A DNA stretch of 64,000 bases from Actinomycetospora endophytica (GTDB lineage Bacteria; Actinomycetota; Actinomycetes; Mycobacteriales; Pseudonocardiaceae): the NCBI RefSeq assembly GCF_021026375.1, contig NZ_JAJNDB010000003.1, forward strand, positions 496,001 through 560,000, in the 5' to 3' direction. The position numbers were made by a program, and so were the translations under genes. The notes under the pieces are model-generated. The model made no database searches. It had not been told where the DNA came from and saw nothing but the letters and a program-made list of their open reading frames with translations. How positions within the stretch are numbered: position 1 is the first letter of the stretch; every line of letters starts with the position of its first letter. Of the stretch, positions 35,695 to 43,938 are shown piece by piece.

Positions 35695-36720
35695 TCAGCC
35701 GAAGAAGACCGCGGCCTCCGCGTAGAGCGCCGGGTCGACGAGCTTGAGCTCCCGGGTGGCCTCCTGCAGCGGCACCGTGACGATGTCGGTCCCGCGCAGC
35801 GCGGTCATCTGCCCCCACTGGCCCGCGGCGACGGCGTCGATGGCGTGCAGCCCGAACCGGGTCGCGAGCCAGCGGTCGCGCGCCGAGGGGGTGCCCCCGC
35901 GCTGCACGTGCCCGAGCACGGTGGTGCGGGCCTCCTTGCCGGTGCGCGCCTCGATCTCGCGGCCCAGCCAGTCGCCGACCCCACCGAGCCGGGCGTGGCC
36001 GAACGCGTCCTTGGCCCCGGTCAGCAACGACTCCTCGCCGTCCTTGGGCATCGCGCCCTCGGAGACGACGATGATCGGCGCGTACTCCAGCCGGAACCGA
36101 CTCTCCACCCAGTCGCAGACCTGCTCGATCTCGAAGCGCACCTCCGGGATGAGGATGGCGTTCGCCCCGCCCGCCATGCCGGAGTGCAGCGCGATCCACC
36201 CGGCGTGCCGCCCCATCACCTCCACGATGAGCGTGCGGTGGTGGGACTCGGCGGTGGTGTGCAGCCGGTCGATCGCCTCGGTGGCGATCGTGACCGCGGT
36301 GTCGAAGCCGAAGGTGTAGTCGGTGCCCGAGAGGTCGTTGTCGATCGTCTTGGGCACCCCGACGACGTTGACCCCCAGCTCCTGCAGCTTGCTCGCGACC
36401 CCGAGGGTGTCCTCCCCGCCGATCGCCACGAGGGCGTCCACGCCGAGGTCGGCCAGGTTCCGCCGGATGCGTTCCACCCCGTCGTCGATCGCGAAGGGGT
36501 TGGTCCGCGACGAGCCGAGGATCGTCCCGCCCCGCGGGAGCAGCCCGCGCACGGCCGAGATGTCGAGCGGCTTCGTCAGCCCCTCCAGCGGGCCGCGCCA
36601 GCCGTCGAGGAACCCGACGAACTCGTAGCCGTACTCCGGGATACCGCGCCGCACGATCGCGCGGATGACCGCGTTCAGACCGGGGCAGTCGCCGCCGCCG
36701 GTCAAGATTCCCACCCGCAT
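35695..36720 (-). CDS. pfp: 6-phosphofructokinase, predicted PPi-dependent type
   Basis: 341 residues of the PFK fold, catalysing fructose 6-phosphate to fructose 1,6-bisphosphate. The phosphoryl-donor site reads GGEDT at 101-105 and PKTIDND at 123-129, that is Asp104 and Lys124. That combination is the one described for the PPi-dependent enzyme of Amycolatopsis methanolica, which is almost the same length. ATP-dependent enzymes have Gly at 104. The ATG at 36720 is directly before MRVGILTGGGDCPGLN; an extension of 24 codons upstream is open but unlikely. It is divergent from the acyl-CoA synthetase. Donor specificity is inferred. Confidence 0.92.
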   Translation of the reverse strand: MRVGILTGGGDCPGLNAVIRAIVRRGIPEYGYEFVGFLDGWRGPLEGLTKPLDISAVRGLLPRGGTILGSSRTNPFAIDDGVERIRRNLADLGVDALVAIGGEDTLGVASKLQELGVNVVGVPKTIDNDLSGTDYTFGFDTAVTIATEAIDRLHTTAESHHRTLIVEVMGRHAGWIALHSGMAGGANAILIPEVRFEIEQVCDWVESRFRLEYAPIIVVSEGAMPKDGEESLLTGAKDAFGHARLGGVGDWLGREIEARTGKEARTTVLGHVQRGGTPSARDRWLATRFGLHAIDAVAAGQWGQMTALRGTDIVTVPLQEATRELKLVDPALYAEAAVFFG

Positions 36721-36874
36721 GCCGGGTACCCCCTCGCTGTCGATGCGCGGCGCCGACCACCTCGTCGTCGGGCACATCGTCGCGGAGTCCACGCCGGGCG
36801 CCGCAACCGGCCACGTCGACGACCACGCCCACTAGAGTGGCCCGGGTCACACCCGACGACGGCGGAGGTGGACG

Positions 36875-38416
36875 GTGGCGACCCTCGGCACGGTTCTCGA
36901 GCCCCTCCCCCGCGGCGCGGCCCCGTTCGACACCGCGGGCATCACCCGCGGCGCCGACGGCGTCGCCCGCTACGACCGCCTGGCACCCTCGATCGTGGCC
37001 ATGGTGCGGGCCTCGGTGGAGCGTCGTCCCGACGTCGAGGCGGTGGTCGAGGTCGGCGGCGACCGGGTGACCTACGGCGAGCTGTGGGACCGCGCCGCGG
37101 CGGTGGCCGGCGGGCTGGTGCTCGACGGCGTCCGGCGCGGCGACCGCGTCGCCTCGCTGCTGCCGGCCGGGCTGGACTGGGTGGTCGGCTTCCTCGGGAC
37201 GTTGCTCGCCGGGGCCGTGGCCGTCCCGGTCAACACGCGCTTCGCCCCGCCCGAGATCGAGCACGTCCTCGCCGACAGCGGCGCCACGGCAGTGCTGCGG
37301 GCCGGATCGCCGCTGCCGTCGGGTCATCCGGAGGCACTCGACGATCTCGTCCCCTCCGACCTCGCGGCGATCTTCTACACCAGCGGGACAACCGGGCGAC
37401 CGAAGGGCGCGCGCACCACGCACGGGAACTTCCTGGCGAACGTCGAGACCGCGATCCGCGTGATCGGCTTCGACCGCGCGGAGGGGCCGTCGGTCCGGAA
37501 CCTGGTGTCGGTGCCCTTGTTCCACGTCACCGGTTGCAACTCGCAGCTGCTCGTCCAGCTCGGGCTCGGCGGCACCACGGTGGTGCTGCCGACCTTCGAG
37601 CGCGGGACCTTCGTCCGCACGATCGTCGAGGAGCGCATCGACACGATCGTCAGCGTCCCCGCGATCTACGGGCTGACGCTGGTCCGCGCCGACATCGACG
37701 CCGACCTCTCGCACGTCCGGCGGGTCACCTACGGCGGCGCGCCGATCGCGCCCGCCCTGGTCCGGCGGCTGGCCGAACGGCTCCCGCGGGCGAGGCTGGG
37801 GAACGGCTTCGGCCTCACCGAGACCTCCTCGATCGCCACGTTCCTGCCCCACGAGTACGCGGCGGACCACGCCGACGCGGTCGGGTTCGCCGCGCCGGTG
37901 GTCGACCTGGCGCTCGCCGGGGCCGACGACGCCGGGGTCGGCGAGCTGCTCGTGCGCGGCCCGAACGTCGTCGACGGCTACTGGGCGGCGCCCGAGGCGA
38001 CCGCGTCGACCTTCCTCGACGGCTGGCTGCACACCGGCGACCTCGCCCGCGTCGACGACGGCATCGTGCGGATCGTCGACCGCGCCAAGGACGTGATCAA
38101 CCGGGGCGGGGAGAACGTGTACTCGGTGGAGGTCGAGAACGCCCTCGCCGGTGCCCCGGGGGTCGCGGACGCGGCCGTGGTCGGCGTGCCCGACGACGTC
38201 ATGGGCGAGAAGGTCGGCGCCGTCCTGGTGCCCGCGGCCGGGTCGCTCGACGTGCCCGCCGTCCTGGCCCACCTCGACACGCAGCTGGCCGACTACAAGG
38301 TGCCCCAGTACGTGGTCGTCTCCGCCGAGCCGCTGCCCCGCAACCCGGGCGGGAAGCTGCTCAAGCGGACCCTGCGGGATGCGACGGCGTGGGGGCCTCC
38401 GATCCGTGGGCGCTGA
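36875..38416 (+). CDS. ANL-superfamily acyl-CoA synthetase
   Basis: 513 residues of an AMP-forming acyl-CoA ligase. ATP loop FYTSGTTGRPKG, then FGLTETS, WLHTGDLARVDDG, and the C-terminal catalytic Lys region RNPGGKLLKR. GTG 36875 follows GGAGGTG. A broad chain-length or aromatic-acid range is possible; nothing nearby fixes the substrate. Its 3' end overlaps the convergent permease gene by 56 nt. Confidence 0.92.
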   Translation: MATLGTVLEPLPRGAAPFDTAGITRGADGVARYDRLAPSIVAMVRASVERRPDVEAVVEVGGDRVTYGELWDRAAAVAGGLVLDGVRRGDRVASLLPAGLDWVVGFLGTLLAGAVAVPVNTRFAPPEIEHVLADSGATAVLRAGSPLPSGHPEALDDLVPSDLAAIFYTSGTTGRPKGARTTHGNFLANVETAIRVIGFDRAEGPSVRNLVSVPLFHVTGCNSQLLVQLGLGGTTVVLPTFERGTFVRTIVEERIDTIVSVPAIYGLTLVRADIDADLSHVRRVTYGGAPIAPALVRRLAERLPRARLGNGFGLTETSSIATFLPHEYAADHADAVGFAAPVVDLALAGADDAGVGELLVRGPNVVDGYWAAPEATASTFLDGWLHTGDLARVDDGIVRIVDRAKDVINRGGENVYSVEVENALAGAPGVADAAVVGVPDDVMGEKVGAVLVPAAGSLDVPAVLAHLDTQLADYKVPQYVVVSAEPLPRNPGGKLLKRTLRDATAWGPPIRGR

Positions 38417-40352
38417 CCACATCTCCGGCGCCGACGGCCACGGGAGCGACGGCGGCCGAGCGCAGGTGCCAGGGCACGTCGATGACGACGACGGCGGGCT
38501 GGAAGAGCAGCCGGGCCTTGAGGCGCAGCGCGCTCTGGTTGTGCAGCAGCTGCTCCCACCAGTGCCCGACGACGTACTCCGGGATGACCACGGTGACGAC
38601 GTCGCGCGGTCCCCGCCGCGGGAAGTCGCGCACGTACTTCAGGATCGGGCGGGTGATCTCCCGGTACGGCGAGTCGATGACGGTGAGCGCGACGCCGGTG
38701 TCGGCGGCGTCCCAGTCGCGCCGGAGCTGCTCGGGCTCGTCGTCGACGGGCACGGTGATCGCGGTGAGGGTGTCGGGGCGCAGGAAGCGGGCGTAGGCGA
38801 GGGCCCGCAGCGTGGGGCCGTTGATCGACGACACGAGGACGAGCACGTGGTTGCGGCTCGGGCCGAGCGGTCGGTCGGCCCCGATCGCGGTCTCGTCGGC
38901 GACGGTCGCGTAGTGCCGGGACACCCCGCGCATCATCACGAAGAGGACCGGCACGGCCAGCACCACGATCCAGGCGCCGTCCAGGAACTTGGTGACCAGG
39001 ACGACGAGCAGGACCGTGCCGGTGGCGACCGCCCCCACGGCGTTGATCGTCTGGGCCCGGCGCATCCCGGCGCGGCCCTCGACGTCCGGGGCGGCCAGCC
39101 GGCGCTGCCAGTGCCGCACCATCCCGAGCTGCGAGAGCGTGAAGGCGATGAACACGCCCACCACGTAGAGCTGGATGAGGGCGTTGACGTTGGCGTCGAA
39201 GGACCAGATGAGCACGATCGCGAACAGCGCGAGCAGCACGATGCCGTTGGAGAACACCAGCCGGTCGCCGCGCGTGTAGAACTGCCGCGGCAGGTAGCGG
39301 TCGCGCGCGAGGATCGAGGCCAGGACCGGGAAGCCGTTGAACGAGGTGTTCGCGGCGAGGATCAGGATGCCCGCGGTGAGGGTCTGGACGGCGTAGAAGC
39401 CCACGGTCCCGTCCCCGAACACCGCGGCGGCGACCTGGGCGAGCACGGTGCGCGGTGCGGTGCCGGGCGGGAGGCCGAGCTGGGCGGGATCGGCCGCGGT
39501 GTGCACCCCGGAGATGACGGCCAGCGCGGTGATGCCCACGCCCATGGTCACCGCCAGCGCCGCGAGCAGGCCGAGGGTCGACGCCGCGTTCTTCGCCTTG
39601 GGCGTGCGGAACACCGGCACCCCGTTGCTGATCGCCTCGACCCCGGTGAGCGCGGTGCAGCCCTGGGCGAAGGCGCGCAGGACCAGTAGCACGGCGAGCA
39701 GCCCGGCGGCGTGCTCGGTGGGCAGCACCGGCAGGTGCGCGCTCTCGGCCACGAGGTGATGCCCGAGCAGGCCGCGGACGGCGGCCCAGCCGAACATCAC
39801 GAACACCACGAGGACGAAGCCGTAGGTCGGGGCGGCGAACGCGGTGCCGGTCTCCCGCAGGCCGCGCAGGTTCACCACGGTGAGCACGACGACGAGCCCG
39901 ACGGCGATGGCGACGGCGTGCGGCGCCGCCTCGGGGATCGCCGAGGTGATCGCGGCCGTCCCGGCGACCACCGAGACCGCGACCGTCATCACGTAGTCGA
40001 CCAGCAGCGCGGCCGCGGCGACGAGCCCGGCCGAGGATCCGAGGTTCTCGTGGCTGACGATGTACGACCCGCCGCCCCGCGGGTACGCGCGGCAGGTCTG
40101 GCGGTAGGAGGCCACCACGATCACCAGGACGGCGGCGACCAGGACGGTGATCCACGGAGCGTCGGCGAAGAACGCCAGACCGCCGGCGGAGAGCGCCACC
40201 AGGATCGACTCGGTGGCGTAGGCGACCGACGAGAGCGCGTCACTGCAGAAGATCGGCAGGGCCAGCCAGCGGGGCAGCAGGGTCTCGCCGAGGCGCGTCG
40301 AGGCCATCGGACGGCCCACCAGCAGTCGCTTCGACAGCGTCGCACCCCACAC
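38361..40352 (-). CDS. APC-family permease, KimA-like potassium importer candidate
   Basis: 663 residues with about 12 TMs and a ~150-residue cytoplasmic C-terminal tail. The N-terminal SKRLLVGRPMASTRLGETLL and YPRGGGSYIV motifs match the group that includes Bacillus KimA and many actinobacterial permeases annotated as amino-acid transporters. A potassium role is inferred from that relationship and from the kdp operon 5 kb away. GTG 40352 matches where homologues begin; an ATG at 40307 would drop the cytoplasmic start. It overlaps the acyl-CoA synthetase 3' end. Confidence 0.85.
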   Translation of the reverse strand: MWGATLSKRLLVGRPMASTRLGETLLPRWLALPIFCSDALSSVAYATESILVALSAGGLAFFADAPWITVLVAAVLVIVVASYRQTCRAYPRGGGSYIVSHENLGSSAGLVAAAALLVDYVMTVAVSVVAGTAAITSAIPEAAPHAVAIAVGLVVVLTVVNLRGLRETGTAFAAPTYGFVLVVFVMFGWAAVRGLLGHHLVAESAHLPVLPTEHAAGLLAVLLVLRAFAQGCTALTGVEAISNGVPVFRTPKAKNAASTLGLLAALAVTMGVGITALAVISGVHTAADPAQLGLPPGTAPRTVLAQVAAAVFGDGTVGFYAVQTLTAGILILAANTSFNGFPVLASILARDRYLPRQFYTRGDRLVFSNGIVLLALFAIVLIWSFDANVNALIQLYVVGVFIAFTLSQLGMVRHWQRRLAAPDVEGRAGMRRAQTINAVGAVATGTVLLVVLVTKFLDGAWIVVLAVPVLFVMMRGVSRHYATVADETAIGADRPLGPSRNHVLVLVSSINGPTLRALAYARFLRPDTLTAITVPVDDEPEQLRRDWDAADTGVALTVIDSPYREITRPILKYVRDFPRRGPRDVVTVVIPEYVVGHWWEQLLHNQSALRLKARLLFQPAVVVIDVPWHLRSAAVAPVAVGAGDVVSAHGSEAPTPSHPAGSA

Positions 40353-40576
40353 GCTGCGTGAGCGTAGGAACGCGCTCCCGGACCCGGCGGGCCGAGCGCG
40401 ATAAGAACGCGTCAAAACTTCCCGGAGGCCCTCGGAATGTGACGGGCACCCCGACCCGTGAATGCCGGGAATTCTGCCGCATTTCGGTGGATCGCACGAT
40501 TCCGGCGACGTGAAGGTTGCGTAGACACCGCCGTCCCCAGGCCGCTGACCAGCGAGGATCGCCCCGGCCGAAGGAG

Positions 40577-40987
40577 GTGGACGAGACGTCGGAGTCGATC
40601 GCCGAGGCACCGGCCGGCCTGCTCGTACCGCCGGCCGCCGCCGTCGGATTCGTCGCGGCGGTCGCGATCGGCGCGGTCGCCCCGCCGGATTCGTGGTGGG
40701 CGCTCGTGGCGCTCGTCGCCGGGTGCGCAGTGACCTCCACCGTCGGCTCGGGCCGGGCCGCGCTGGTGATCGCCGTGCTGTGGGCGCTGTGCGCCGACGG
40801 CTTCGTGGCGCACCGCTACGGGCGGCTGGTCCCGGTCGGCCCCGGGGACCTCGCCTGGCTCGCCGCGTTCGCCGGCGCCGGGCTCCTCGGGGCATGGTGC
40901 CGGCTCCCGCCCGCGCTCGTCCGACGGCGGGTCGACCTGCTGCTGCGCATCGGCCGCGAGGCGCCCTCCCGGGCGCCGGCGACCTGA
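40577..40987 (+). CDS. Small membrane protein with four hydrophobic segments
   Basis: About 136 residues with four TMs and short loops, the layout of a DUF4118-like sensor membrane part without a kinase domain. AAGGAGG lies right on the GTG at 40577, so the real start could be different; a TTG at 40517 is in the same frame. It is convergent with the response regulator gene (12 nt between stops). Role unknown; a link to the neighbouring sensor pair is only positional. Confidence 0.6.
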   Translation: MDETSESIAEAPAGLLVPPAAAVGFVAAVAIGAVAPPDSWWALVALVAGCAVTSTVGSGRAALVIAVLWALCADGFVAHRYGRLVPVGPGDLAWLAAFAGAGLLGAWCRLPPALVRRRVDLLLRIGREAPSRAPAT

Positions 40988-40999
40988 GCGGGGTCGGAC

Positions 41000-41626
41000 T
41001 CAGCGGCCGCGCAGCCGCTCCGCGAGCACCGCGGCCTGGGTCCGGCGCCGCATCCCGAGCTTGTCGAGCAGCGAGGTGACGTGGTTCTTCACGGTCTTCT
41101 CGGCGAGGAAGAGCTCGGCGCCGATCTCGGCGTTGGTGAGCCCTTCCCCGATGAGGTCGAACACCGACCGTTCCCGGGCCGTGAGCGTCGAGCGGGGGTC
41201 GTCGGGCCTGCCCCGCAGGCGAGCCATCACGATCTCGGTGACCCGGGTGTCGAGCAGCGAGCGACCCGCGCCCACCTCGCGCACCGCCGCGGCGAGGTCG
41301 CTGCCCCCGACATCCTTGAGGACGTACCCGGCCGCTCCGGCGAGCACGGCGTCCACCACCGCGTCCTCGTCGGCATACGAGGTGAGCATCAGGCACACCA
41401 GGGACGGGCACCGGGACCGGAGCTCGCGGCACAGCTCCACCCCCGACCCGTCCGGCAACCGGACGTCGAGCACCGCCACGTCCACCGTCGTCGCCGGCAC
41501 CCGGGCGAGGGCCTCGGCGACCCCGGCGGCCTCGCCGACCACCTCGATGTCGCCGCCCGCCGTCAGGAGCTCGGTGACCCCGCGGCGGACGACCTCGTGG
41601 TCGTCGACCAGGAAGACCCGCAGCAC
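41000..41626 (-). CDS. NarL/FixJ-type response regulator, DosR-like
   Basis: 208 residues: a receiver domain with acidic pair near residue 8, phosphoacceptor Asp54 and Lys104, then a LuxR-type helix-turn-helix ([21 protein letters not shown], with recognition helix [14 protein letters not shown]). Asp54 and Lys104 fall at the same residue numbers as in DosR of Mycobacterium. GTG 41626. It is downstream of the sensor kinase on the same strand, 167 nt away. It probably answers hypoxia or redox signals. Confidence 0.9.
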   Translation of the reverse strand: MLRVFLVDDHEVVRRGVTELLTAGGDIEVVGEAAGVAEALARVPATTVDVAVLDVRLPDGSGVELCRELRSRCPSLVCLMLTSYADEDAVVDAVLAGAAGYVLKDVGGSDLAAAVREVGAGRSLLDTRVTEIVMARLRGRPDDPRSTLTARERSVFDLIGEGLTNAEIGAELFLAEKTVKNHVTSLLDKLGMRRRTQAAVLAERLRGR

Positions 41627-41793
41627 ACCGTCAGCCTAGGAGGACGCGCCCGTCCGCACCCCTCCCGAGCAGGACCAAGGTCCCGCCGCGGGCACGACCT
41701 CGGCCCCTGGGTGCGCGGGCACCCGCAGGGCACGCTGGGAGACGTCGGGTCGCCGGACCCGACCACGGAACCGGTTCGGTGACCTCCCCCCGG

Positions 41794-43551
41794 TCACCGA
41801 GCCGGTTCGTCACGGTCCGGGGAGGGTGCCGCCGGGATCCGCCAGGCGAGACGCGTCCCGGGGCCCTCCTCGCGCCCGGCGATGGTGAGCTCGCCGCCGT
41901 AGGTGCGGGCGCGCCGGTCGAGGTTGAGCAGGCCGGACAGGACCGCCGCCTCCGGCATCCCGCGCCCGTCGTCGCTGACGTCGACCTCGACCGTCTCGCC
42001 GACCGAGATGCTCACGCGGACCGTCGAGGCCCCCGAATGACGGACCGCGTTGCTGACCGCTTCGCGCACCACCGCCTCGAGGTGGTTGCCGACCGGCTCC
42101 GGCAGTTCGTCGACCCCACCGGTCATCACGACGACGGGGCGGACGGCGGTCTCGGCGGTCAGCTCGGCGACGCTCGCCCGCAGCCGTCCGGACAGCCCAG
42201 GCCGCCCGGCGCGGTGGAGGTCGAAGATCGTCGCGCGGATCTCCCGGGCCACGTCGTCGAGCTGGGCGACGGCGTCGCCGACGCGCTCGGACACGGCGCC
42301 GTCGGTGATCCTCGGCAGCACCCCCTGCAGCCGCAGACCCACGGCGTAGAGCCGTTGCATCACGTGGTCGTGCAGGTCGGCGGCGATCCGCTCCCGGTCG
42401 ACGAGCAGGTCGACGTCGCGCCGGAGTCCCTGCATGCGGGCCTGGTGCAGGACGACGGAGGCCTGTTCGGCGAACGACGCGATCGCGGGGAGCTGCCCCG
42501 GGTCGAAGGGGGCGCCGCCGCGTCGTCGGGCCGCGACGAGGACGCCGCCACCGTCGCCGGGCGCACCGCCCCGCAACGGCACGATCATCACCGGGCCGAG
42601 GTCGGCGTCCGGGCCGGTCCCGGGGTCGTCGGGTGGGCCGGTCAGCAGCAGCCGCACGGCGACCCGGGGCGTCCCGGTGCGTGCCACCTCGGCGAGCGGG
42701 CCGTCGTTCCCCCGCAGGACCCGGCCCACGGGGAGCACGTCGAGGCCGACGGACGCGACGACCTCGAGGCGCTCTTCCTCCCCGTCGAGGGCCCCGCGCG
42801 CGACGAACGCGCCGTCGGCGTCGCTGATCCCGGCCGCGTGCCGCGCGACGAGGGCGAGCGCGTCGCCGGGCGCCGAGCCCGCGAGCAGCGTGGCCGTGAC
42901 CTCCCCGGTCGCGCGCAGCAGGCGCTCGGTCCGCCGCAGCTCCCCGACCAGTGAGGAGGACTCGCCGTAGAGGCGGGCGTTGTCGACCGCGACGCCGGCC
43001 GCCGTCGCGAGGGCGGTCACGACGCCCTCGTCGTCCTCGGTGAACCCGCCGGACGCGTTCTTCTCGGTGAGGTAGAGCGTCCCGAACACCTCGCCGTGGA
43101 CCCAGACGGGGACGCCGAGGAAGGAGTGCATCGACGGGTGGCCATGGGGGAAGCCGACCGCGGCCGGATGGGCGACGAGATCGGTCAGCCGGAGCGGGCG
43201 GGGATCGTCGATGAGGAGCCCGAGGATGCCCTGACCGCGCGGCGGGCCACCGAGCCGGCGCCGCAGCTCGTCCTCGTCGACCCCCACGGTCACGAACTCC
43301 GCGAGGGTGGTGCGGTCGGTGGAGAGGACCCCGAGGGCGCAGTAGCGGGCGTCGACCAGCTCGGCGGCCGCCGCGACCACGCGGCGCAGCGTGCTCGGGA
43401 GGTCGAGCCCGGACGCGACGGCGACGACGGCCTCGACGAGGGCCTCAGCGCGATCACGGGTGCGGCCGATCTCGTCGGCGCGCCGGGCCACCTCGGCGAT
43501 GAGCTCCGGCAGCCGGGCCGCCGCGAGCTCGGTCCGATCCGGCTCACTCAT
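41794..43551 (-). CDS. DosS/DosT-like GAF sensor histidine kinase
   Basis: 585 residues: two GAF domains (about 45-195 and 215-370), a HisKA_3 dimerisation region with the phosphoacceptor His394 in ADLHDHVMQ, and a HATPase domain with NAVRHSG and DDGRGMPE. In the first GAF domain His138 sits in HGHPSMHSFLG, the place where DosS and DosT keep their haem-ligand His. So a gas- or redox-sensing haem is plausible but not proven. It is divergent from the kdp operon (217 bp) and followed by the DosR-like gene. Confidence 0.9.
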   Translation of the reverse strand: MSEPDRTELAAARLPELIAEVARRADEIGRTRDRAEALVEAVVAVASGLDLPSTLRRVVAAAAELVDARYCALGVLSTDRTTLAEFVTVGVDEDELRRRLGGPPRGQGILGLLIDDPRPLRLTDLVAHPAAVGFPHGHPSMHSFLGVPVWVHGEVFGTLYLTEKNASGGFTEDDEGVVTALATAAGVAVDNARLYGESSSLVGELRRTERLLRATGEVTATLLAGSAPGDALALVARHAAGISDADGAFVARGALDGEEERLEVVASVGLDVLPVGRVLRGNDGPLAEVARTGTPRVAVRLLLTGPPDDPGTGPDADLGPVMIVPLRGGAPGDGGGVLVAARRRGGAPFDPGQLPAIASFAEQASVVLHQARMQGLRRDVDLLVDRERIAADLHDHVMQRLYAVGLRLQGVLPRITDGAVSERVGDAVAQLDDVAREIRATIFDLHRAGRPGLSGRLRASVAELTAETAVRPVVVMTGGVDELPEPVGNHLEAVVREAVSNAVRHSGASTVRVSISVGETVEVDVSDDGRGMPEAAVLSGLLNLDRRARTYGGELTIAGREEGPGTRLAWRIPAAPSPDRDEPAR

Positions 43552-43660
43552 TCCTCGCCCCCCGGTCGACGCCGTCCCCCTACGGCACTCCTACCACCTG
43601 GCACGGCCGACGACGCCGTCCCGAGGGGCGCCCGGGGCGCGTGAAAGAACGCCCGCCCGA

Positions 43661-43678
43661 CGTCAACGACCCGTCAAC
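43661..43678. promoter_or_regulatory. Direct repeat CGTCAAC upstream of kdp, candidate operator
   Basis: CGTCAAC occurs at 43661-43667 and 43672-43678, an 11-bp period. OmpR-type regulators such as KdpE often bind direct repeats with this spacing. It lies about 90 bp before the first small kdp gene. No kdpD or kdpE is present in the window, so the binder is unknown. Confidence 0.4.
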
Positions 43679-43768
43679 ACGACGGTCCGCGCCCGACGGC
43701 GGGCGCACAGTCACGCCGAGCTGCCCCGGACCGGCCGGGGCGCGGCGACAGACGAAGGGACGGCGGTC

Positions 43769-43852
43769 GTGGCCGACCTCCTCTATGGCCTGGTGGTGAT
43801 CGCGGTGTTCACGATCCTGCTGCTGGCGGTCCGCGGACTGGACCGGTTGTGA
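43769..43852 (+). CDS. 27-residue membrane peptide preceding kdpF
   Basis: GTG 43769 opens a 27-codon frame coding a short N-terminus, one hydrophobic helix (YGLVVIAVFTILLLAV) and a polar RGLDRL end. It overlaps kdpF as GTGA, exactly the coupling seen between the other kdp genes, and GAAGGGACGG lies upstream. It resembles KdpF in size and topology but lacks the RPERF ending. It may be a further small subunit of the Kdp complex. Confidence 0.65.
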   Translation: MADLLYGLVVIAVFTILLLAVRGLDRL

Positions 43853-43938
43853 TCGCGGCGAACGTGATCGGCGGGCTGGTCGCCCTGGCCCTGCTGATCT
43901 ACCTCGTCGTCGCCCTCGTCCGTCCCGAGAGGTTCTGA
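43849..43938 (+). CDS. kdpF: K+-transporting ATPase small subunit KdpF
   Basis: A 29-residue single-helix subunit that stabilises the KdpABC complex in the membrane. It has one hydrophobic helix (LVALALLIYLVVALV) followed by the typical RPERF end. GTG 43849 overlaps the preceding small frame as GTGA, and its TGA overlaps the kdpA ATG as TGATG. Confidence 0.88.
   Translation: MIAANVIGGLVALALLIYLVVALVRPERF

Noticed and set aside
35581-38796. A 1071-codon plus-strand frame across the phosphofructokinase and acyl-CoA synthetase
   Set aside because: It is antisense to one real gene and out of frame with the other; sequence is Arg/Gly/Pro-rich without a domain.
40353-40576. Riboswitch (for example c-di-AMP type) upstream of the KimA-like permease
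   Set aside because: No recognisable conserved core or pairing scheme could be seen by eye; a covariance-model search would be needed.
43552-43768. DosR-type binding box between the DosS-like gene and kdp
   Set aside because: I looked for the GGGAC...GTCCC type palindrome and did not find a convincing one; only the CGTCAAC direct repeat stands out.
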